From assembly GCF_026168105.1 (NCBI RefSeq), contig NZ_LBMW01000017.1, positions 87,599-151,598 on the forward strand: DNA of 64,000 nt. The letters run 5' to 3'. Under the pieces are notes generated by a model. It saw only the letters and a list, made by a program, of their open reading frames with translations, was not told where the DNA came from and ran no database searches. Each line of letters starts with the position of its first letter. Position 1 is the stretch's first letter. The translations under genes and the position numbers were made by a program. Below, one piece after another: positions 28,136 to 35,540 of the stretch. Source of the stretch: Streptomyces hygroscopicus (lineage in GTDB: Bacteria > Actinomycetota > Actinomycetes > Streptomycetales > Streptomycetaceae).

Positions 28136-28789
28136 CTACTTCTCCTGCTTCTCGTCGACGCCCGCTTCGGCGCCGCTCTTCTCGTCCTTATCGCCGGGTT
28201 CGAGTGAATCGGCGAGTCCCTGCAGTGCCGCCCAACGGATGTCGACGGCGTCGTGGTGGTGGTCCGGGTCGTCCGCGAGTCGTGCTCCGCATTCGGAGCA
28301 CAGGCCCGGGCAGTCGTCCTGGCACACCGGCTGCATCGGCAGTGCGAGCACCACCGCATCACGCAGCAGAGGCTCGAGGTCGAACAGGCCGTCCTCGAGA
28401 AAAAGCCTGTCCTCGTCGTCCTCGGCGTCAACGGCGTTCTTGTCGGGGTCCGCGATCACGCGGCCCCGGTCGTCGGCGTCAGGGTACGAGAACATCTCCT
28501 GGAAATCCGCTTCGAGCTCCAGCCCGAGCGGCTCCAGACACCTTACGCACTCCCCCTCGGCCGATGCACGGGCGGTGCCCGTGACGAGCACCCCTTCCAT
28601 GACCGACTCGAGTCGGAGTTCGAGCTCCACCGGCGCGCCTTCCGGCACCTCGATGACGCCCTGGATACCGAAGTCCCTCGGGGCGTCGACCGTGCGGGTA
28701 AGGCGCTGCAGCGCACCAGGCCGCCGACCCAGCTCGTGCGTGTCGAACACGAGGGGTTTGCGGTGGTCGAGGCGGGCGTTCAGAGCCAT
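28136..28789 (-). CDS. YceD/DUF177 family protein
   Basis: A 217-residue member of the DUF177 (YceD) family, nearly always encoded just upstream of rpmF and implicated in 23S rRNA accumulation or large-subunit biogenesis in plants and bacteria. Key parts: DTHELGRRPGALQRL, the Cys segment ASAEGECVRCLEPL, and the C-terminal QPVCQDDCPGLCSECGARL, a possible metal site, followed by DIRWAALQGL. The C-terminal tail is Glu/Lys-rich. ATG at 28789. First gene of the operon. Confidence 0.92.
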   Translation of the reverse strand: MALNARLDHRKPLVFDTHELGRRPGALQRLTRTVDAPRDFGIQGVIEVPEGAPVELELRLESVMEGVLVTGTARASAEGECVRCLEPLGLELEADFQEMFSYPDADDRGRVIADPDKNAVDAEDDEDRLFLEDGLFDLEPLLRDAVVLALPMQPVCQDDCPGLCSECGARLADDPDHHHDAVDIRWAALQGLADSLEPGDKDEKSGAEAGVDEKQEK

Positions 28790-28944
28790 TCCTGCTTTCG
28801 GTCTTCAAAGCTCAGAGGGGGACGCTGTCCCATGGTGTTCAGGGCAGCGCTGATCGCGGAGGGTACGCGCGACCGAAGAGCCAGGATACTGGACCTTTCG
28901 CTCTCGGCCCAATCCGGTGCGCCGGGGACCCGGCGCCCGAACGC

Positions 28945-30015
28945 TCAGTGACCGCCACGTCCCTGCTCGTACGCCCTCAGCTGCTCGGCGCTGATCATGC
29001 TGGTGTCGAAGAGGCTGGTCTCGTCCAGCGCGTTGCCCTGGACGTAACCCTGCCGGCTCTGTCCCTGGTCGTAGACGGCCTGCTGGTCGTACGCACCGGC
29101 CTGCGGGTAGGCGGCGTACGGATCGGCCTGCTGGTAGCCGTACGCGTCCTGCTGGGCGTACGCCTGCTGATAGCCGTACTGGTCCGTCTGCTGGTACCCG
29201 TACGGGTCCTGCTGCTGCGCGTAGGCCGGCTGGGGCTGCTCGGCCGGAACGGCGGGGGTTTGCGGCGCCACCGCCGGGGTCCGCGGATCCGGGGTGTCGG
29301 TGAGGGCCGCGAGGTCGGCGAGGTAGTCGGCGTCGCTGGAGTGCTGGACGGTCGTCGTGTCGTCGGCGAGGGCGCCCAGGTCGTCGGTGGCGGTCCGCCC
29401 GTGCAGCTTCTGCCGGCCCTTGCCGACGGCCTGAAGGGTCTTGGCGAGGACGGCCTCGAAGGCGCCCAGCTTGGTGTCCACGTACGCGTCGGCGTCGCGG
29501 CGCAGCGTCTCGGGGTCGTGGCTGCGCTCGGGGGCGTCCTCGTCCTCGTAGCCGTGCTCGTCGAGGCCCGGACCGGTGCCGAGGAGCTTCTCGCGCCCGC
29601 GGCCCACCGAGCCGAGGGTCTTGGTGAGGACGACCTCGAAGTTGGCCAGCTTGGAGTCGACGTAGTCGTCGGCCTCCGCGCGGATCTCCTCGGCCTCCTG
29701 GCGGGCCTCGGCGAGGATGCGGTCGGCCTCGTTCTGGGAGCGCCGGGCGACCTCCGTGCCGGAGATCAGCGAGCCGCGCTCGGCGTGCGCGGTCTCGATG
29801 ATCCGCTCGGCCTCCTGACGGGCCTGCTCGACCATCTGCTCGCGGTCCCCGATGAGCTCCTGGGCCTGGGCCAGGGAGTCGGGCAGCGCCGCTCGCACCT
29901 CCGCGAGCATCGAGAGCAGCTCCGCGCGGTTGACCACGCACGAGGCCGACATGGGCATCGACCGGGCGCTGGTGACCACCGCGACGATCTCGTCGAGCTT
30001 CTTCTGCACGTCCAC
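28945..30015 (-). CDS. DivIVA-like coiled-coil protein with internal duplication and Gln/Tyr tail
   Basis: 356 residues. The N-terminal ~120 residues resemble cell-division-initiation (DivIVA-like) coiled coils (QMVEQARQEAERIIETAHAE, ILAEARQEAEEIRAEADDYV). Two copies of a ~30-residue unit follow: YVDSKLANFEVVLTKTLGSV and YVDTKLGAFEAVLAKTLQAV. The C-terminal ~110 residues are low-complexity, with repeated YGYQQ and YAQQ motifs. No TM segment. It sits upstream of DUF177-rpmF and downstream of coaD, as in other streptomycetes. GTG at 30015 assumed. A polarity or scaffold role is inference only. Confidence 0.78.
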   Translation of the reverse strand: MDVQKKLDEIVAVVTSARSMPMSASCVVNRAELLSMLAEVRAALPDSLAQAQELIGDREQMVEQARQEAERIIETAHAERGSLISGTEVARRSQNEADRILAEARQEAEEIRAEADDYVDSKLANFEVVLTKTLGSVGRGREKLLGTGPGLDEHGYEDEDAPERSHDPETLRRDADAYVDTKLGAFEAVLAKTLQAVGKGRQKLHGRTATDDLGALADDTTTVQHSSDADYLADLAALTDTPDPRTPAVAPQTPAVPAEQPQPAYAQQQDPYGYQQTDQYGYQQAYAQQDAYGYQQADPYAAYPQAGAYDQQAVYDQGQSRQGYVQGNALDETSLFDTSMISAEQLRAYEQGRGGH

Positions 30016-30136
30016 CGTGTGCTCGCCACTCTCTACAGCTGTGTTGGAGACGGACAGGTCGACTGTACGACCACTGCTGCCCCGCCCGACACCGGATGAC
30101 GGGCTGTCAGGTTCCGAGGGGTCCGCGGGGACCCGC

Positions 30137-30616
30137 TCAGTCCTTCCTGAGGCGCTCGCTCAGCGCTTCCAGGACGACCGGCGGCACCAGGTGGGAGACG
30201 TCCCCGCCCCAGGCGGCGACCTCCTTGACGAGCGAGGAGGACAGGAAGCTGTAAGTGGGGTTGGTGGGGACGAAAAGGGTCTCCACACCGGACAGCCCGT
30301 TGTTCATCTGCGCCATCTGCAGCTCGTAGTCGAAGTCGCTGACGGCACGCAGACCCTTGACGATGGCGGGGATGTCGCGTTGCTTGCAGAAGTCGACGAG
30401 GAGCCCGTGGAAGGCTTCCACCTCGACGTTCCCGAACTCGGCGGTGACCTGGCGGATGAGGTCGATCCGCTCGTCGATCTCGAACAGGCCCTTCTTGGCC
30501 TGGTTGATCATCACCGCGACGTACACCTCGTCGTACAGCTTGGAAGCGCGGGCGATGATGTCGAGGTGTCCGTTGGTGATGGGGTCGAACGACCCGGGAC
30601 AGACGGCGCGGCGCAC
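30137..30616 (-). CDS. coaD: Phosphopantetheine adenylyltransferase
   Basis: Penultimate enzyme of CoA synthesis (4'-phosphopantetheine + ATP to dephospho-CoA). 159 residues. Nucleotidyltransferase signatures: AVCPGSFDPITNGHLDII (T/HxGH motif) and SSSLVKEVAAWGG (ISSTxxR-like). GTG at 30616 was chosen over ATG at 30646 because the protein then begins MRRAVCPGSF, the expected N-terminus, with GAGGGA 9 nt upstream. Lies 26 bp after rsmD, probably cotranscribed. Confidence 0.96.
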   Translation of the reverse strand: MRRAVCPGSFDPITNGHLDIIARASKLYDEVYVAVMINQAKKGLFEIDERIDLIRQVTAEFGNVEVEAFHGLLVDFCKQRDIPAIVKGLRAVSDFDYELQMAQMNNGLSGVETLFVPTNPTYSFLSSSLVKEVAAWGGDVSHLVPPVVLEALSERLRKD

Positions 30617-30642
30617 TTGTGATCCCTCGCTCTCCGGTCCGG

Positions 30643-31230
30643 TCATCGTGCGTCTTCGCACGTAGAGGCGGCGCGACCGTACCAAAACGTCCCCTCGCCG
30701 TAACGACGGGCCCGGATCGCGTCGAAGCCCTCCGGCCAACGGAATTCTCCGCCTCTGGTGCTGCGCTCCACGGTGACGAGGACATCGGCCGCGAGCCAGC
30801 CCCCCGAGCGGAGTGTGAGCAGAATCTCGCGAAGATCACCGTCGGAGACGGCGTACGGCGGGTCCAGGAAGACGATGTCGTACGGCTGTTCCGGCGCCGG
30901 GGACTGGATGATCTGTTCCGCTTTGCCCGCCCTGACGTCGGCACCGGGCAGGCCGAGCGCCCTGACGTTCTCCCGGACGATGCGCGCCGCCCGGGCGTCG
31001 GCCTCGACGAGGAGGGTGTGGCCGGCCCCGCGGGAGAGAGCCTCGAGGCCGACGGCGCCCGAGCCGGCGTACAGGTCGAGGACCCGCTCACCGTCCAGCG
31101 GGCCGCCCAGCAGGGACTGCCAGGTGGAGAAGAGGCCCTCGCGCGCCCGGTCGGAGGTGGGGCGGGTGCCGGTCCCCGGCGGGACGGCCAGGCGGCGTCC
31201 GCCGGCCCGGCCGGCGATCACGCGGGTCAT
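30643..31230 (-). CDS. rsmD: 16S rRNA (guanine966-N2)-methyltransferase
   Basis: RsmD-type methyltransferase, 195 residues. Features: TRPTSDRAREGLFSTWQSLL (substrate loop), SAM motif I LDLYAGSGAVGLEALSRGA, and the catalytic DPPY motif in IVFLDPPYAVSDG. Pairs with coaD downstream, a conserved arrangement. ATG at 31230; recG ends 87 bp upstream. Confidence 0.95.
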   Translation of the reverse strand: MTRVIAGRAGGRRLAVPPGTGTRPTSDRAREGLFSTWQSLLGGPLDGERVLDLYAGSGAVGLEALSRGAGHTLLVEADARAARIVRENVRALGLPGADVRAGKAEQIIQSPAPEQPYDIVFLDPPYAVSDGDLREILLTLRSGGWLAADVLVTVERSTRGGEFRWPEGFDAIRARRYGEGTFWYGRAASTCEDAR

Positions 31231-31317
31231 CTCTTCGGTCCTTGTCGGTCTGCGGTCGGCGCCCTCTTCGCGGGCAGGTGTGCGCATCCAGTCTCGCAGC
31301 CGATGTGCCGTCGGCGC

Positions 31318-33525
31318 TCATCCCTTGTCCAGGAACTGCTCCCGCTCCTCGTCCAGCAGGGCCTCCAGGGCCGTGCGCAGACCCGGCAGGTGTTCCAGGT
31401 CCGGGTCGGCGGCGACCACCGCGGCGGCCTCCCGACGGGCCTCGGCGATGATCTCCTCGTCGTCGATGACGGCGAGCATGCGCAGCGAGGAGCGGGCGCC
31501 GGACTGGGCCTGGCCGAGGACGTCGCCCTCGCGCCGCTGTTCGAGGTCGATGCGGGAGAGCTCGAAGCCGTCGAGGGTGGACGCCACGGCGTTCAGCCGC
31601 TGGCGTGCCGCACTGGCCTCGGGCATCTCGGTGACCAGCAGACACAGACCGGGCGCCGAGCCACGGCCGACGCGGCCGCGCAGCTGGTGGAGCTGCGAGA
31701 CCCCGAAGCGGTCGGCATCCATGATCACCATCGCCGTGGCGTTCGGAACGTTGACGCCGACCTCGATGACCGTCGTCGCGACCAGGACGTCGGTCTCGCC
31801 GGCGGCGAACCGGCGCATCACCGCGTCCTTGTCGTCGGGCTGCATGCGCCCGTGCAGCACCTCGACCCCGAGCCCCTTCAGGGGCCCCTCGGCGAGCTGG
31901 TCGGCAATGTCGAGGACGGCGAGCGGGGGCCGCTTCTCCGCCTCGTCCTCGGGCGACTTCCTGCCGGTCCTCCTGGGGTCGTCCTCCTCGTCACCGATGC
32001 GCGGACAGACGACGTACGCCTGATGGCCGTTGGCCGCCTCCTCGCGCACCCGCTCCCAGGCCCGCGCCAGGAAGTGCGGCTTGTCGGCTGCCGGCACCAC
32101 ATGGCTGGCGATGGGCGAGCGCCCGGCCGGGAGCTGGTCGAGGACGGAGGTCTCCAGGTCGCCGAACACGGTCATGGCGACGGTCCGGGGAATCGGCGTC
32201 GCGGTCATCACCAGCAGATGGGGCGGCTGATTCCCCTTGCCGCGCAGCGCGTCCCGCTGCTCCACGCCGAAGCGGTGCTGCTCGTCGACCACGACGAGAC
32301 CGAGGTCGTGGAACTGCACCTTGTCCTCGATCAGCGCATGCGTGCCGATCACGATGCCGGCCTCCCCCGTGACGAGATCGAGCAGCGCCTGCCGCCGCGC
32401 GGCGGCCCCCATGGACCCCGTCAGCAGCACCACCTTGGTGGCCTGCTCGGCCCCTCCCAGCATGCCCCCCTCGGCCAGCTCCCCCATCATCTCCACGACC
32501 GACCGGTGGTGCTGCTGGGCGAGCACCTCGGTGGGCGCGAGCATGGCGGCCTGCCCGCCCGCGTCGACGACGGCGAGCATGGCGCGCAGGGCCACCATCG
32601 TCTTCCCACTGCCCACCTCCCCCTGGAGCAGCCGGTGCATCGGGTGCTGGGTCGCCAAGTCGTCGAAGATCTCCTTGGTGACCTTCTGCTGACCCTCGGT
32701 GAGGGTGAAGGGGAGGCGGTCGTCGAAGGCTGCGAGAAGTCCGTCCGGCGTGGGTTTCCTCGGGACCGCCGGGAGCTGGGCGTCGGCGTGACGGCGGCGG
32801 GCGAGGGCGACCTGGAGGACGAAGGCCTCGTCCCACTTGAGGCGGGAGCGGGCGTCGGCGATGTCCGCCTTCGTCTGCGGGCGGTGGATCTTCAGGAGCG
32901 CTTCGGGCAGGGAGACCAGGCCCCGGCCGTCGCGGAGGGAGTCCGGCAGGGGGTCGATGGCCTCCTGGGCGCCGGGCAGCACCGTCTGCACCGACTTGGC
33001 GATCTTCCAGGACTCCAGCTTGGCCGTGGCCGGGTAGATCGGGATCAGGGCGCCCGCCCAGCTGTCCACCGTCTCGGTCACGTCGTCGCCGCGCAGCAGC
33101 TCATAGGCGGGGTGGGCGAGTTGAAGCCTGCGATTGAAGACCGAGACCTTGCCCGCGAACAACGCACGGGTGCCCGGCAGGAGTTCCTTGTGGGGCTTGT
33201 GCACGCCGTTGCCGAAGAAGACCAGCTGGAGACGGCCGCTGCCGTCGGTGATGGTGACCTCGAGCCGCTGTCCCTTCCCGCGGGGGGCCTTGGCCGAGGC
33301 GAAAGTGTGCAGACGGGCGTCGGCGACCTGGGCGACCACCGTCACGTGCTCGTCCATGGGGAGGTCGGCGAGGTGGGTGAGCTGCCCGCGCTCCTCGTAT
33401 CTGCGCGGGTAATGGTGGAGCAGGTCGGAGACGGTGTGCAGGCCGAGGTGCTCGGCCATCACCTTCGCGGTGGCGGGGCCGAGCACCTTCTTCAGCGGTT
33501 CTTGCAGTGCGGGCACGAGATCCAT
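31318..33525 (-). CDS. recG: ATP-dependent DNA helicase RecG
   Basis: Replication-fork-reversing helicase of 735 residues. The N-terminal wedge domain (OB fold, ~50-160) is followed by superfamily-2 motifs: GEVGSGKTMVAL (I), APTEVLAQQHH (Ia), VVDEQHRFG (II), MTATPIPRT (III), then HGRMQPDDK and VATTVIEVGVNVPNA (IV-V) and QLRGRVGRG (VI). ATG at 33525 is used; a start 21 bp upstream is possible. Divergent from the HSP90-like gene. Confidence 0.96.
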   Translation of the reverse strand: MDLVPALQEPLKKVLGPATAKVMAEHLGLHTVSDLLHHYPRRYEERGQLTHLADLPMDEHVTVVAQVADARLHTFASAKAPRGKGQRLEVTITDGSGRLQLVFFGNGVHKPHKELLPGTRALFAGKVSVFNRRLQLAHPAYELLRGDDVTETVDSWAGALIPIYPATAKLESWKIAKSVQTVLPGAQEAIDPLPDSLRDGRGLVSLPEALLKIHRPQTKADIADARSRLKWDEAFVLQVALARRRHADAQLPAVPRKPTPDGLLAAFDDRLPFTLTEGQQKVTKEIFDDLATQHPMHRLLQGEVGSGKTMVALRAMLAVVDAGGQAAMLAPTEVLAQQHHRSVVEMMGELAEGGMLGGAEQATKVVLLTGSMGAAARRQALLDLVTGEAGIVIGTHALIEDKVQFHDLGLVVVDEQHRFGVEQRDALRGKGNQPPHLLVMTATPIPRTVAMTVFGDLETSVLDQLPAGRSPIASHVVPAADKPHFLARAWERVREEAANGHQAYVVCPRIGDEEDDPRRTGRKSPEDEAEKRPPLAVLDIADQLAEGPLKGLGVEVLHGRMQPDDKDAVMRRFAAGETDVLVATTVIEVGVNVPNATAMVIMDADRFGVSQLHQLRGRVGRGSAPGLCLLVTEMPEASAARQRLNAVASTLDGFELSRIDLEQRREGDVLGQAQSGARSSLRMLAVIDDEEIIAEARREAAAVVAADPDLEHLPGLRTALEALLDEEREQFLDKG

Positions 33526-33692
33526 TGCACACCACACCACTGACAACGTCGTATATGTCTTGCAAATCCGCTGGTCAGGAGGGTGGCTCGGGGCCTACGA
33601 TGACGCACCCCCGGCTCGCCCCGCGGTCACCGCCCCACCGGGACCGCCCGACCCCGCGCCGTCGACCGTCCCCCACTCACGGCGCCGTGACG

Positions 33693-35540
33693 ATGGACTC
33701 CCAGACCTCGCAGTCATCCCAGGCACCTCAGTCACCCCCATCACCTCATACGTTCCAGGTCGACCTGCGTGGTCTGGTGGACCTCCTCTCCCATCACCTC
33801 TACTCCAGCCCCAAGGTCTATCTGCGCGAATTGCTGCAGAACGCCGTGGACGCCATCACCGCGCGCCGCGCCGAGCAGCCCGAGGCGCCCGCCACGGTGC
33901 GGCTGTACGCCGACCCGGGCACCCTGCGCGTCGAGGACTCGGGCGTCGGGCTCACCGAGTCCGACGTGCACAGCCTGCTGGCCACCATCGGGCGCAGCTC
34001 GAAGCGGGCCGACGGCCTGCAGGCGGCCCGCTCCGACTTCCTCGGGCAGTTCGGCATCGGACTGCTGGCGTGCTTCGTGGTCGCCGAGCGGATCCGGGTC
34101 GTCAGCCGCAGCGCCCGTACGCCGGACGCGCCGCCCGTGGAGTGGACGGCCAGCGACGACGGGTCGTACGTGGTGCGGACGCTGCCGCACGACGCCCGGC
34201 CCGAGCCGGGCACCACCGTGCACCTGGTGGCGCGTCCCGGCGCCGCAGAGTGGCTCTCCGCGGATCGCGTGCGGTCCCTCGCACGGGACTTCGGGTCGCT
34301 GCTGCCCTACGACGTCCGGGTCGGCGAGGAGGCGATCACGGATCTCCCGGCGCCCTGGGACCGGCCGTATCCCTCCCCCGCCAACCGCAGGGTGGCCCTG
34401 GCGCGTCACTGCCACGACCTGTTCGGCTTCACTCCGCTGGACTCGATCGTGCTGGACGTGCCGCTCGCCGGTGTCCGCGGTGTGGCGTACGTGCTGCCCA
34501 GCGCGGTCAGCCCGGCCCAGCGGGCGAGCCACCGGGTGCATCTGAAGGGCATGCTCCTGACGGAGCGGGCCGAACAGCTGCTGCCGGACTGGGCATTCTT
34601 CGTGCGCTGTGTCCTGGACACGGACAGCCTGCGGCCCACGGCGTCGCGCGAGTCGCTGTACGAGGACGAGACCCTGGCGGCCGTGCGCGAGGCCCTGGGC
34701 GAGCGCATCCGGTCCTGGCTGACCGGGCTCGCGGCCGGTGACCCCGAGCGCCTCGCCGCCTTCCTGTCCGTGCACCACCTGGGCGTGAAGTCGCTCGCGC
34801 GGCACGACAAGGAGATGCTGCGGACGATGCTGCCGTGGCTGCCCTTCGAGACGACGGACGGGCGGCTGTCGCTGGAGGAGTTCGCACAGCGGCACCCGGT
34901 CGTGCACTTCACCCGGACCGTGGAGGAGTACCGCCAGGTCGCGCCGATCGCGTCCGCGCAGGGCGTCGGGGTCGTCAACGGCGGCTACACGTACGACAGC
35001 GAGCTGGTGGAGGCACTGACGTCGGTGCGGCCGGGGACGGTGGTCGCCGAGCTGGACGCCGACACGGTGACCGCGCATCTGGACGCGGTGGACCCGGCGG
35101 AGGAGCTGGCGCTGTCGGGCTTCCTGGGAGCCGCGCGCGCCGCGCTCGACCCTCTGGGCTGCGATGTCGTGCTGCGCGCGTTCCACCCCCTTTCCGTGCC
35201 CGCGCTGCATCTGGACGACCGCACGGCGCGCCATGAGCAGGCCCGCGCCGAGGCGCAGGAGCAGGCCGACGATCTGTGGGCGGGGATCCTGGGCTCGCTG
35301 CGGGGCAGCGCACCCCGGGCCCGGCTGGTCCTCAACCATCTCAACCCGCTGATCCGCAGGATCGGTTCGCTGGAGGATCCGGAGCTGATCGGGACCGCCA
35401 CGGAGTCCCTGTACGGGCAGGCCCTGCTGATGGCCCGGCGCCCGTTGCGGCCCGCCGACTCGGCGCTCCTGAACCGTGCGTTCATCGGCCTCCTCGAATG
35501 GGCCACCCACACCAACTCCCCCAAGGACGGCTCCCGATGA
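33693..35540 (+). CDS. HSP90-family GHKL ATPase
   Basis: 615 residues. The N-terminal HSP90-type ATPase domain is intact: ELLQNAVDAI (E46, N50, D53), VEDSGVGLTESD (D82 with G84/G86), ATIGRSSKR (lid) and FLGQFGIGLLACFVVAERI (residues ~117-135). The middle domain follows (HLKGMLLTERAEQLLPDWAF, then RPTASRESLYEDE, which parallels the conserved middle segment of HtpG). Beyond ~400 the similarity to HtpG is weak. No MEEVD-type tail. Translationally coupled to the TPR gene downstream (ATGA overlap), so the two very likely work together. ATG 33693 chosen; GTG 33687 and upstream starts are possible. Confidence 0.88.
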   Translation: MDSQTSQSSQAPQSPPSPHTFQVDLRGLVDLLSHHLYSSPKVYLRELLQNAVDAITARRAEQPEAPATVRLYADPGTLRVEDSGVGLTESDVHSLLATIGRSSKRADGLQAARSDFLGQFGIGLLACFVVAERIRVVSRSARTPDAPPVEWTASDDGSYVVRTLPHDARPEPGTTVHLVARPGAAEWLSADRVRSLARDFGSLLPYDVRVGEEAITDLPAPWDRPYPSPANRRVALARHCHDLFGFTPLDSIVLDVPLAGVRGVAYVLPSAVSPAQRASHRVHLKGMLLTERAEQLLPDWAFFVRCVLDTDSLRPTASRESLYEDETLAAVREALGERIRSWLTGLAAGDPERLAAFLSVHHLGVKSLARHDKEMLRTMLPWLPFETTDGRLSLEEFAQRHPVVHFTRTVEEYRQVAPIASAQGVGVVNGGYTYDSELVEALTSVRPGTVVAELDADTVTAHLDAVDPAEELALSGFLGAARAALDPLGCDVVLRAFHPLSVPALHLDDRTARHEQARAEAQEQADDLWAGILGSLRGSAPRARLVLNHLNPLIRRIGSLEDPELIGTATESLYGQALLMARRPLRPADSALLNRAFIGLLEWATHTNSPKDGSR

